Of a stretch of 64,000 nucleotides of DNA, positions 11,438-21,676 are shown piece by piece. The first letter of the stretch is position 1; the number at the start of each line of letters is the position of its first letter. Source of the DNA: Augochlora pura (lineage: Eukaryota > Arthropoda > Insecta > Hymenoptera > Halictidae); assembly GCF_028453695.1 (NCBI RefSeq), contig NC_135774.1, positions 21,142,001 to 21,206,000 on the forward strand, given 5' to 3'. Both the position numbers and the translations under genes were made by a program. The notes beneath the pieces are model-generated. The model was given only the letters and a program-made list of their open reading frames with translations, was not told the origin of the DNA and made no database searches.

Positions 11438-13790
11438 CTATAAATTGATTAATTCAATAAACGGTCAATATACGGAGTAAAAATTGCTCAGATACAATGG
11501 CGTCCGAATATTAATGCGGCCCACTGTAACTGTAAAACGGACGATACCAACATTTGTATCAAAAACTGTTTGCATCAACGATTTTCGAAATAACCAACCG
11601 TAAACATTTACTCCCCTAACTAGGTCCCGCTGGTTAGATATTTTTCTATTCAGGACCTGGTTGTAACGCGGCGTGCTCTACGTTCCAGGTGGAAACGTGA
11701 ATTCGATCACAATGCGTGCTTCACAGTGTGTAGCGCATTTGCATATACACTGATCCCCAGTTACTACTTTCGCAACCGCTAACGTATTATGTTTACTGGT
11801 CCACGTATTATTGTGCTGGGCGAGCATCTATCGCGCGAGAATGGTCTACGTAGTCGTTGATGCCGAACGATAACTAGGATCGTAATAGTTGCGCCACTAT
11901 CAGACGTATTGCTCACCCTCTTAACGCTGGAATGGAAGATTTTTTCGACAAATATGTAACCGTGTATGCTTAGGATCGTTTCTAATTTTATTCATCGAGT
12001 TTCCTCAACGTATTTGTAAAGCCACGCCTTCGAGACACGTCAGTTTCCTGTGAACCCTACATGTAGCAAAATGTAACGCGAAATGAAAATGATCTGTCTT
12101 TTTCATCTTTAATTATTAATTTCCTTCAGATCTTCAGGTTTTTTTACCGTTTAAAATTGCAAGTATTCATTTCTGTAAAAAGAAGCAAGATTCAATAAGA
12201 ATTTGACCAATATATTTTAACAATTTAAATAATATTCAGTCAGAATATTAATCGGTATATTGATCGAATATTAATATCAATCGATTTCTCATTTTATAAT
12301 TATTAGAAATGTAACGACACTTTCGTGGGAAACAGTTAAGTAAATTACATTATTCAAATTGCATTATTTTTAAACATAAAACAATTCTTAATTTCTCTTT
12401 TATCATCGTCACGAAGTTATGGCCACCGTAACCATAACGAAAGATGCTGGTAATTTTAACTGCTCGATAGGTTTAGCGTTTAAACGTTTTCATGGTCGAG
12501 ATATAATTCGGACAATTTAGTCAACAGTTACCCAAGGTGTGCGGGAAGATGTCTGAAACAGTCCCTATAAAATAGTACGGCGCGCTTCTCCCCTGTTTCC
12601 GACACATAAATTATGGAAGATGTGAAAATTTTAATAGCTGGAATATCAGTTCTGTAAGTTCAGCTCTTGGCAGTAAAATGCTGCAGTGCAAATAGCACAT
12701 CTTCCGCTGCGAAATCCTTTCTCTGTTTCCGGCGCGGTTTAAATATTCAGCGTCGCTTTTTATTATTACGGAAGCATCGAATATCATAAACAATTTTGAT
12801 TTCTGATGCTTCAATTACCCGCTACAATTATGTAAATTATTTATGATTGTTGGAAAGTGTAATTCGATTCTAATTTATCGATGAAATGCGATTATTTTCT
12901 TTCCTCGTTTGGCATCGTCTTGCAATCGGTTTGTCAATTGCGATAATTATATAATTATAATAAATTTCCTGGAAAGAAGATCAAACGAGAAAAAGCAATC
13001 TGGGAAGAGGAGATATGATCATTCATGCCTCACAACTCTTTTTAATAATTGTCAATGGTTAAAAACTATTAAATTATTAATTATTACAAAATTTGTAACT
13101 GTAGATCATAGATTTTGAAAAATATAAAATCATTGAAGAAATAACTATAAACTGTAAATCGATAAAATAAAAATATAGAAATAGAGATAGCAACATTTAC
13201 TATAAGTTTGTACATTGTTTTACATTATATGCAACTCGTGCAGTCCAAGTCTTTTGCGAGTACACTAAAACCTGTAAATATCGTAAAACAATAGGGAGCA
13301 AATAAAGTCAATAAAAAAAGGGTCCGACAATTAACGAAATCTGTTGCACCATAATCGAAATAATGGCCACGATTGCGCCAGTGCTTTCCTCGATATCAGA
13401 ACAGTTGCAATTCCTTTTCTATATACGCATTCGCTGGTAATAAATTCATGGAATGGCTCCTCCATCGACTTTTCTTTCACCAGCTCCCAGAGAACCGTGC
13501 CGAATCGCTCGACGATGTTTTTCTTCCAGGGAAATTTATCGCGCGGCTTGCTTATACAGCGAACGAGAAGAGCCTAGCCGATTAAGACGATCAGAATTAC
13601 CCTTATAGGTTTCTCAATGACTGCTTATATCATTACACCGACCAAGAAAAACTCATCTGTACAAAGTTTCAACCTTGTAACTTCTCCATGACAATAGTTT
13701 TACAGGGTAAATTAGATAGCGCGATTTCTTCCCTTCGAAGGCATTTTAAAATTAAAAAAAAAAAATGTAATTTACTCTAAATGAATTTTT
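11438..13790. other. Non-coding, mostly AT-rich stretch
   Basis: No gene supported. A TTAACCCCTTTTAC sequence just before the hairpins (11060) could be an orphan TTAA-element end but has no partner. Small frames at 12611-12814 and 13344-13585 have no domains or splice context. Confidence 0.4.
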
Positions 13791-13858
13791 TTCAAATTTT
13801 TCGGCTGCAAGGTGTGGTTGTCAAAAATGACAACCAAAGAAAGGTCGAAAAATTGAAA
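13791..13858. repeat. Foldback with 22-bp central palindrome
   Basis: TGGTTGTCA (13815-13823) and TGACAACCA (13828-13836) are perfect 9-bp arms around AAAA. Outside them, TTCAAATTTTTCG (13791-13803) pairs with CGAAAAATTGAAA (13846-13858) apart from a one-base gap. The fold is about 68 bp and resembles the subterminal palindromes of the TTAA elements, but no TTAA boundary was found. Confidence 0.8.
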
Positions 13859-13859
13859 A

Positions 13860-15743
13860 TAATTATCAGTCAGAGTTTATATTTATTCGCGGCAGCTCGT
13901 TAACCGCGCATCCGAGTTGCACGCCGGGAAAGTTATCTAAACTTGCTTTCTATACACGAGTACACAGAGGACTGGCAGTATCGCGGGTTTGTTCAGTCGC
14001 AGCTTCTATATCCCTCGTATTGATGTTTGTAGAAAAAGCATTGTCTATGCCGTACGCATTCCCGTTCTCTATCGCCGGCAAAGACCGACCCGCGCATCCG
14101 CAATTTTTCCCAGCGAACTTTACGCGACATGCGAAATCCACTTCGGGAGACCGATTCGTTATTTTGATAACAGCAGAAACGACGGTGCCGAAGCTACTTC
14201 GAAAGACTGTTCGCGGGAAGTCAAAACAAAAGAGACATTGGCGCTGTTTATTGTCGAAGATCCTGATGAACGGAGGTGTTAATTACTATGGAGCTATTAC
14301 GCGATTAATCTTTCGTAGATACGTCCATGGATTATTATGGTATTAATAAGAATAGTTTACTATAGTAGAGCTATTAACAAATTCGTACTTTCGCGTATAA
14401 AAATATAATAAAATATCTACTTACTTTGTGCCATTTGTAAAATTAGGATAATAATATCGATGTGATATGAGAAAGATTAATGAAAAGTGCAATTTTATTT
14501 TTAAAATTTCTTCAGATGCATTAAGAAATTAAGATTACGAATTATGTTTATAAACGTCTCACACATAATCGTGTGAAACAGTAATATACAATATGAAATA
14601 GAGATATATATGAAATAGTAATATATTTTCAATAATGTAAGTAATGTTACATAAGTTTGTTACATCTCAACATTTATATATTCTACTTTAATACACATTT
14701 AATCCGTAAAGGATCTTTTTCTCTCAACGTTGATTCTATTGAAATACACGGCGTAAAAGTCGAAGTTATTCCAGCGTCCGAATACTATTTCAGCAGAGGA
14801 ACATCTAACATTTTAACCCATGGAACACGTTATTTAGAATTGACGAGATCGGACGTTGATGTTTCAGGAATAAACCGCGGCCTTTATCGAGCGTCTTCAT
14901 ATTTATATCGAATTCGTTAAAACGTCACCCCTAGACCTTTGAAGAAGCCGCGCGAGACCAAAGTGGCAAGCTTTTCCCTCGGAAAAGGAACGCCGTCGTT
15001 TCGAAGATGGCGACGTCGTCGCTGGTTCGACCGCATAAAATGCCGGAGACTGTCCCGCCACGAGACGGTTCAACGGTGAAATATTTGTTTACTAACTCGA
15101 GACTTCCTATCAAGCGAAGCATTATCCACACTAGGGGATATTGCACCTAAGTCGCAAAGTAATGGTCGCGCTGGCCCGGCTACACGGTAAGCCGGACCAT
15201 TCACGGTCGAGCGCGCGTTATACTCCTTGGGAGTGCACGGACCAGTCTGTGGATGTTGCTAAACGTGCACAAATTAATTATTTAGTAGGCCGCGCGATAA
15301 GCTGACTATGAATTTAAATTGGTCGCGGGAAAAATAGATGCTGACTAATAACATTGAAACGTGTATGTAAACGTCTTGTCTGGCTGCAACAGTCGGCGCA
15401 TAACATTTTTACGGTCTGAGAAACCTTCTTTGCTCGATATCCTTTGCTACCTGTCCGGACGCTAATTAAAAAGGAATCGTTGATGTGCTTTTGTATTTTT
15501 ATATTAACGCGAGTATTAGCATTTCTACTGTATTTCATCGTCTCGCAAATGAATTTCTAGTAATTTTCTAAGTATATATTCAGTCGCGGTGAATCGTAAG
15601 TCTTCAAGAGTTACCGATCTCCTCAGAAAATTAATGTATATTATTTTATAACAATGTCAGAATTATTTATACTTCGTGCGACGTCTATTACAATATATAC
15701 TTGACCGAAACAATTCTCATGGAAAAGTCAGAAACCGGTTACT
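13860..15743. other. Non-coding stretch
   Basis: Alternating AT-rich and GC-richer DNA. The frame 14657-14920 (+) is not recognisable. A short GC-rich hairpin (CCGGCT/AGCCGG arms) lies at about 15174-15196. Nothing else supportable. Confidence 0.4.
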
Positions 15744-16065
15744 TTAACACGTTGAATGCCACGGGGGTCACCGGTGACCGGCACTGAACTTGGCAGTGAC
15801 GCCATGGGGGCCACCGGTGACCGGCGCGCTCAGAATGATGAAAATATATATAATTTAAATAAATGACAATACTTATAATTTTTACACGTTGAATGCCACG
15901 GGGGTCACCGGTGACCCCGTCGCAATTAACATGCCAAACATGGTTATACACTCTAACTTACCTACTGCAGATAATATTTGGACATTATATGTATCGCATA
16001 ATAGAAAATTCATCGTGGCGCCACGGACAATTCCTGTAAAATAGGCGTGGCATTCAACGTGTTAA
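15744..16065. mobile_element. TTAA-flanked MITE, family F, three subterminal palindromes
   Basis: TTAA at 15744-15747 and 16062-16065, termini CACGTTGAATGCCACG and CACGTTGAATGCCACG read inward from each end. GGTCACCGGTGACC occurs at 15766-15779, as a one-mismatch copy at 15809-15822, and at 15903-15916, where it is part of an 18-bp perfect palindrome (15901-15918). The first is centred 25.5 bp from the TTAA and the second lies 43 bp further. The left terminus is repeated internally at 15886-15902, suggesting a partial duplication or nested insertion. CGTGGCGCCACG (16014-16025) is another perfect palindrome. Non-coding. Confidence 0.92.
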
Positions 16066-16247
16066 AATCAAATTGATTTAAACGATCTGTGTTACAAGGA
16101 TATTATAAGGATACAGAATACATGGAAATTAAATTAAATTTCACTGATACACATTCTACCCATCCACGTATTTTTTCCTACGACTGTCTGGTCTCATTAG
16201 TTTCGTTTCTAGATTTTGGTAACACAAGAACCAAATATCATTCCGAT

Positions 16248-16469
16248 TTAACCCCTTGCCAAATAATTCCATTCACGCTGCATTGATCTTATTTCTCCTT
16301 AATATTATCCTTGATAGGACTAAATCATTTTATTCTCTTTATGCACTGTCATTTCTAGATTTTGATAACAGAAGAATTGATTTTTATTTCGATATAGAAG
16401 AAATTATAAAATGAAATCAATATGAAATCTGTATCACGGGTCCGACTCGTTAATAGTGGAAGGGGTTAA
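16248..16469. mobile_element. TTAA-flanked MITE, family A
   Basis: TTAA+CCCCTTGCC on the left; GGAAGGGG+TTAA on the right. The interior matches the copy at window position 1 ('ctccttaatattatccttgatagga'-like run). The right end carries ACGGGTCCGACTCGT (16436-16450), a two-base-decayed form of the family dyad. The 100 bp left of the element (16141-16247) contain a further partial copy of the interior ('tttctagattttggtaacac'), suggesting nesting. Confidence 0.75.
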
Positions 16470-17679
16470 GAGATGCGATTAACGATGATATTTAATAGAT
16501 CACTTGAGCCTGATACATTTTTACGGTGCGAGAGTTAACGAACGCGGATCACCTTTGCAGCCGGGCCCCGATCGGCGCGCGTCGGAAAATGGTTCCGTTG
16601 AAAAACAAGTGGTCAGGCATTTTCGAATGGCGGCGATGCACGGGAACGAACGCGCGTGTGTCCACAGGTACGTTCGGCCCTCTCCCGTTTATCCCGCTTA
16701 TTTCGGGCGCATATGTATCCGCAGGCGCGTCTCGCGTCAGCGAATTGACAACCGTAACTGCTTGCGTATTCTGGGATCCCGTGGCTTACCGTGTGTTCGA
16801 AGCCAGGACGGATCTACATTCCCCTGCCGGCGCGACCCTATACCCTGTGTGCTCTGTGCGCCCTGTACCCGGGGTCCCGATATTCCCCGGTCGCCGATCT
16901 TCAATATACGTGTTTCTAAAAGACCGGCTTTTCCGAGGGGAGGGGGGGACGGCGGGGCGACGGTTCTCGTTGGATATTTATTTCCATGCAGCTTTGCCGT
17001 TTCGCGCTTAATCGATACGCTGCCCGAGAGAAATATTTGAATTATACAAGGCCCCTCCTCCCCCGCTGCTGCTTTCTGTCTTCCCGGCCACACAGCGTCG
17101 CATCCCCCCTTTTTTTTTCTTTCTTTTTTTTTGTTTTTACCTCCCCGGTCTTTCGAACGGCGCAACTAATCTCTCGCGCGAACTCCATACTCGCGGGCCG
17201 TTTTTTCCTCCGCTGCTCGTTGCCGCTTCCTATTATGTTGCTAAAAAGTTAATGTTGGTTTTCGCGTTTGCGAGGTTTGCGTCTCAGGTTTCGATGTGAA
17301 ACAATATTTAACGCTAGCAACAGGGTACGCGGTACTTGGACAAATGCGTGGTCGCGCACATTTTGTAATAATTTTTTACGAATCGGACCGAACGATTCGA
17401 ATTCTTTTTAACGTTGGAGCGAGTAGGGTTATGTTCGACGCATGAAGTATTTTCTTTTAATTTTCCATCGCTCGAACTGACTAAAATACGCGTTCTTTTT
17501 GTCGTGACAGAGCTGCGATTTTCGTGCGCGTTAATTGTTTATAAGTCGTGATAACGTCGTGAGATGTCGAAGAAATTTTTAGCTTGGATACAAGATTCGC
17601 GAAAGGCGTTTTTATATTTCGTATTAAAAATTTATTCGAATTAATCTGACTCCTAGCTGAAATCAATCAATTCGAATTT
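16470..17679. other. GC-rich island then AT-rich DNA
   Basis: The part 16500-17250 is CpG-rich. Three open frames of 140-180 codons overlap there on both strands (16504-17040, 16526-17011, minus 16737-17165), which argues for chance openness. The pyrimidine tract 17104-17142 is a T-rich run. It could be regulatory but no motif is convincing. Confidence 0.4.
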
Positions 17680-17689
17680 CTGTTAAGAG

Positions 17690-18060
17690 TTAGTTAATTC
17701 AAATGTCTGTTAAAAGTCTGTTACGATTAAATTTCTATACAAGTCTGTTATAACTTAAATTTCTTTTAAAAGTCAATTATAAGTTATTTTATGCCAATTT
17801 AAAAGTCAATTATAAGTTATTTTATGCCTAATTAAAATTAAATTATAAGTTATTTCATGCCTACTTAAAATCACCTATAATTTAAATTTCCATTAGAGAT
17901 CTGTTCTTCTACTCGAATCCCCGTACAAATCTACTACAATTTCAATTTCTTTCAACAATATATTATAATCAATTTTACGCCTATTCGAAGTTAACTACGA
18001 TCTAAATCTCTATAGAAAATATATTGAAGCTTCAATTTCTATAGATTAAAAACCTATTAT
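17690..18060. repeat. Degenerate minisatellite, left partner of an inverted pair
   Basis: Repeated 'aaatttctnttaaaagtcnattataagtt'-like units of about 30-55 bp with drifting spacing. The reverse complement ('aaaagaaatttaanttgtaatag...') is the pattern of the array at 19060-19396. Confidence 0.75.
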
Positions 18061-18733
18061 AACTCTTTATTACTATCGGCCACTCGGAGGCACCGGCCGA
18101 AGCTGATCCACGCACAATGGTCCGTAAGATAGTTCTAAGTCAGCCGACTGTTATCGACCGTCCGAGACAGCCGGGGGAGGAAGTCGAAGAAGCTCGACAA
18201 AGAGAGTTTCCAACGGCCGTCGTTAATTTCTTACCGACCCAAATGTTTCCCATAATTCCGAGATAAAACGCGTCGGTTGTTTCCCTTGGCGAATCATGCG
18301 CGGAAGATAAATTTTCAGAAAATCTCGGCGCGCGCGGATAGGTTCGTCGTTTGCCCTTTTTTTGACGGAAACCTTTTGCAGTTGAGAGCATAATTCTTTC
18401 CGGATTAAGAGTTAAAACCAGAGGCTGGCCGGTTAACTACGGAATCGGTGTACGAGCGCGCGCACGAAATTACAATTCTCTCGTTGCTCTTGCAGCCGTG
18501 CGCCGCGGCTGGTCTCTTTATCTTTCTGTAACGTGTAACGCGCGCGATGCCTGGGAAGAAAAAAAATAGAGAAACGAATCCATGGGGCCGTGAGTTACGA
18601 ATCGATATGAGAAGCTGTTCCGAGCGTGTTTAGTAAACACCTCTAACCTTCGCGACTATTTTTAAAACGTTAAAGAACCATAGGTGTAGTTGACATTTAC
18701 TGTTGAATGTTAATCATTCTGACCTATCCTGAT
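18061..18733. other. Unique GC-rich segment between inverted minisatellites
   Basis: CpG-rich at 18080-18560, with a short hairpin CGGCC...GGCCG at 18079-18102. The minus-strand frame 18140-18391 is not recognised. No gene supported. Confidence 0.4.
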
Positions 18734-18790
18734 GACTAGACCGCGGATCGTTTTTGCAAAATAAAACCTGTCCGCGTCAATTACAAGACG
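18734..18790. repeat. Dispersed ancient repeat copy (GCGGAT..GCAAAATAAA)
   Basis: Shares with 29173-29228 and 46076-46135 the order 'ctag-ctgcggatttt', 'tgcaaaataaa', 'ctgcgtcaattgcaaga'. Similarity is partial, consistent with an old interspersed repeat. It carries no coding sequence. Confidence 0.5.
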
Positions 18791-19059
18791 TGGGAACCAA
18801 GTGCAATCTCGTTTCGCTGTTAAATAATTTTGACAAGTTGCAATTAACGTGTCAGCGTCGTTAGCTTCTTTCAAGTTGATCAGTATTCTATGTTTCACTT
18901 TTCTTTTTCTATGTAATGACGGTCTCTTTGTCATTTCGTTGTTCGTGTGAACGAGTTAAATCCACGTCCAACTACAATTTTAATCGTTACAACGTAAATA
19001 TTGTACATCTTCATTTACTTGTATTCTTAACTTGTGATAATAGAGTAATCAAATTTCCT

Positions 19060-19396
19060 TTCAATTTATATTTAGGAATTTAAGTAGAAAGTAATAGATT
19101 TCTAATGGAAATTTAAATTGCATTTAATTTTAAGTAGGTATATAAAATGGATTATAATTGATTTTTAAAAGAAATTTAAATTGTAATAGATTTGTATAGA
19201 AATTTAAGTAGAAATTTAAATTGTAATACATTTTTAATAGCAATTTGAATCGTAATAGATTTTTAATAGGAATTTAAGTCAATTGATTTTTAATAGCAAT
19301 TTAAATCGTAATAGATTTTAATAGCAATTTAAATCGTAATAGATTTTTAATAACAATTTAAATCAATTGATTTTTAATACAAATTTAAATATGTTT
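19060..19396. repeat. Degenerate minisatellite, right partner of an inverted pair
   Basis: About ten units of roughly 30-33 bp of the form 'aatagatttttaatagcaatttaaatcgt'. Opposite orientation to the 17690-18060 array, with about 1 kb between them. Confidence 0.85.
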
Positions 19397-20322
19397 TACG
19401 TATCTCAAATGTAATCCATGCATGACAAAATATTTCAGAACAAATGAAACAAATGACGAAATTACTATAAATTAACTTAGCTCTAAATTATGTTAATAAT
19501 AAATTAGGTCAGCAAACGCCTTTTTTCTCGCAACGAGGGGAAAGGTCACTTACGTCACTATGATCTTTTAAGAAACGATTTCACCTGAAGAAATTTTAAT
19601 CATTGTACTGTTAATACTTTTGAACTATACGTTCTACGTTTAATTGCTATTAATAATAACAACTATCTCTATCCTTTTCGAATCAAAGAACCGCCCTGTT
19701 CGCTCGGAGGGACATCAACGGGTTTAAAAAAAATCCAGTAAATTCTTTCCGCGATAAAACAGTCGAAGCAACGGGTTAATTAACACGTGCGCCGCTTATG
19801 GTGTACGATAAGGTACCGTACGAGTTGCGAAACAATACCGCCGTAAACCGCGGACCCCGGCGAGACACCCCGCTCGGCAGAACCGGTTCTCGGAATCGAT
19901 CCCTTAATCAGGTCGAACCTACCCTACGAGCGGGTTAGTCCTGAAGGAATCGCTCGCTTTCCACTGCCATGGAAAACGTCGAGCAATCAACGTGCGTAAT
20001 TTTCTTCGCTCGATCGCCGACATCGTGGAAGAAAAAGAAATTGGTCGATCAGTTTTATCGCGAAGGCACGACCGTTTTCTAGGTTCGGCATGAATATTCG
20101 AGAGTTTCACACGAGCTCCTCGCAGGTCGGGTTCGAATGACTGCCCGGCAATCACTCGTACAGAGTCGAATCTATTATGGTGTAGCTTACCGGCTGGGAG
20201 TAACGCGCGTCGCGTGATCGGCGACAGTTTGGCGGAATCGAGAGAAAGAACCAAATAAATAGACGAGTCTCGATTGCGTCGCGACACGATGCCGATGGCC
20301 CGACTTCCGGGTATTTATAGGA
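19397..20322. other. Non-coding stretch
   Basis: AT-rich to about 19780, then GC-richer. A minus-strand frame of 122 codons (19919-20287) has no recognisable domain and no opposing evidence such as splice sites. Left unassigned. Confidence 0.4.
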
Positions 20323-20664
20323 TTAACCCTTTCGGTACGGGCACTCTTTCCGCCGTGACACCCTCGCTGTACGTGGCCCCGCGCCGAAAATCGCCGCCGC
20401 GCATGACCAGTCCTCCTTTATAAGAAGATATTTCCTAAGCGTTAAATAAAAACTGTGCTTAATAAAAGGACATTTTTTAACAATAGTGTTGCTTGTAGCT
20501 TAAGAGATACTCAGAGGTACTTATATAAAATATTAAGATTTATTTAAATAAAATTCTGTTATTTATACCGGTCATCGCACGTGTGTCGGATATATCCGGC
20601 GCTCGGTCACAGCGGTCGTCGCGTCGACGCCGGATATATCCGGCGCTCGTACCGAAAGGGTTTA
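20323..20664. mobile_element. TTAA-type MITE, family G
   Basis: Left TTAA+CCCTTTCGGTACG (20323) and right CGTACCGAAAGGG+TTTA (20661-20664; one base from TTAA). CGGATATATCCG occurs at 20587-20598 and 20631-20642, exactly 44 bp apart. The outer one sits in the 18-bp perfect palindrome 20628-20645, centred 24.5 bp from the end. The left end retains only a faint dyad. Non-coding, 342 bp. Confidence 0.9.
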
Positions 20665-20794
20665 TTCAATATTATTATTCAATAGTGAGAATCGTAAGAA
20701 CAGTAAAAACTGGGTACTCTGTTTAATTTTTTTGCATATTGTCGATGGTGATCGTCGCGCGGTGATCGTTGCACTTTTCTACTGTAGAATTCCA

Positions 20795-20963
20795 TTAACC
20801 CCTTGCACTACGATTCCTTTCGCGCTGCGTTGATTAGCGCTTTGATAAGAGAAGAATTTATCTTTATTTCGATGCAGATTAAATTAATAATGTTCATATT
20901 TAGTAGATCGTGCATGAAATCTGTATCACGAGCCTGACTTTCTATTATAGTTCAACGGGTTAA
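20795..20963. mobile_element. TTAA-flanked MITE, family A, short copy
   Basis: TTAA+CCCCTTGCACTACGATTC at the left, CAACGGG+TTAA at the right. At 169 bp it is the shortest family A copy, an internally deleted form. The palindrome at 20928-20942 is decayed but correctly placed. The assembly gap starts 46 bp after it. Confidence 0.8.
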
Positions 20964-21009
20964 AAGATTTTATGAACTAAAATAATAAGTAGATTCATAT
21001 GTTCGTTTC

Positions 21010-21109
21010 NNNNNNNNNNNNNNNNNNNNNNNNNNNNNNNNNNNNNNNNNNNNNNNNNNNNNNNNNNNNNNNNNNNNNNNNNNNNNNNNNNNNNNNNNNN
21101 NNNNNNNNN
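21010..21109. other. Assembly gap (100 N)
   Basis: Exactly 100 N, the conventional placeholder for a scaffold gap of unknown length. Confidence 0.98.
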
Positions 21110-21188
21110 CATGATAACCAATAATTTAATATCAATTATTAAGATAAATGTCTTAGATTGTACTGTCGTAAGCTTCAATGTTACTATA

Positions 21189-21411
21189 CAGGGTGGGGCA
21201 AATAAAGCGTTACAAAGCAATATCTCCATTATCGTTAATGATACGCGAAAATGCTTGAGGAACAAATTGTTTGGTTCAACGGGGCACATGTTGTGGTGGA
21301 AATGGTTTTTTTTTAAAGGTCATATTTTTTGAGATTTGAAGGTCATCGATGTTTTTTCAAATGGATCTATGTATTTGTTTTTCGTTGTAACACTTTATTT
21401 GCCCCACCCTG
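21189..21411. mobile_element. Intact CAGGGTGGGGC MITE, TA-flanked
   Basis: CAGGGTGGGGCAAATAAAG at the left and the same from the right on the opposite strand. The terminal inverted repeat is about 27 bp with one mismatch, flanked by TA (21187-21188, 21412-21413). The interior has no transposase. Tc1/mariner-superfamily termini, a different family from 9854. Confidence 0.92.
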
Positions 21412-21430
21412 TATAATTTCTAAATATTAC

Positions 21431-21676
21431 TTAACCCTTTGCGGTCGAGTGGCGACTCCAAAGCGTCGCTAAAAATGATCATGCCACGGTTCAAAATAAT
21501 TTTTATCAAATTTACTTATATTCAAAAAATTGTTAACAGCTGTTAACTGTTGCGCGAGTCGCAAAAGTTAATTCCACAATGTATAAAATGCACTGAGTTC
21601 TATCAAGTGAAACACTATTAGTCTGAAAATATATTTTGGATTTCCAGTTGAAATGGCTCCGACTGCAAAGGGTTAA
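21431..21676. mobile_element. TTAA-flanked MITE, family C, variant I
   Basis: TTAA+CCCTTTGCGGTCGAG and CTCCGACTGCAAAGGG+TTAA. The left subterminal dyad is GCGAC (21452-21456) and GTCGC (21465-21469), centred 26.5 bp from the TTAA. The interior 'aaaataatttttat...aaaaaattgttaac' is shared with 23844 and 28146, so these are one family. 246 bp, non-coding. Confidence 0.9.

Noticed and set aside
16504..17165. Three overlapping frames of 140-180 codons
   Set aside because: They occupy both strands of the same CpG-rich island, so openness reflects composition.
17912..17930. ACTCGAATCCCCG resembling a tRNA B box
   Set aside because: Lies inside a degenerate minisatellite with no A box or acceptor stem.
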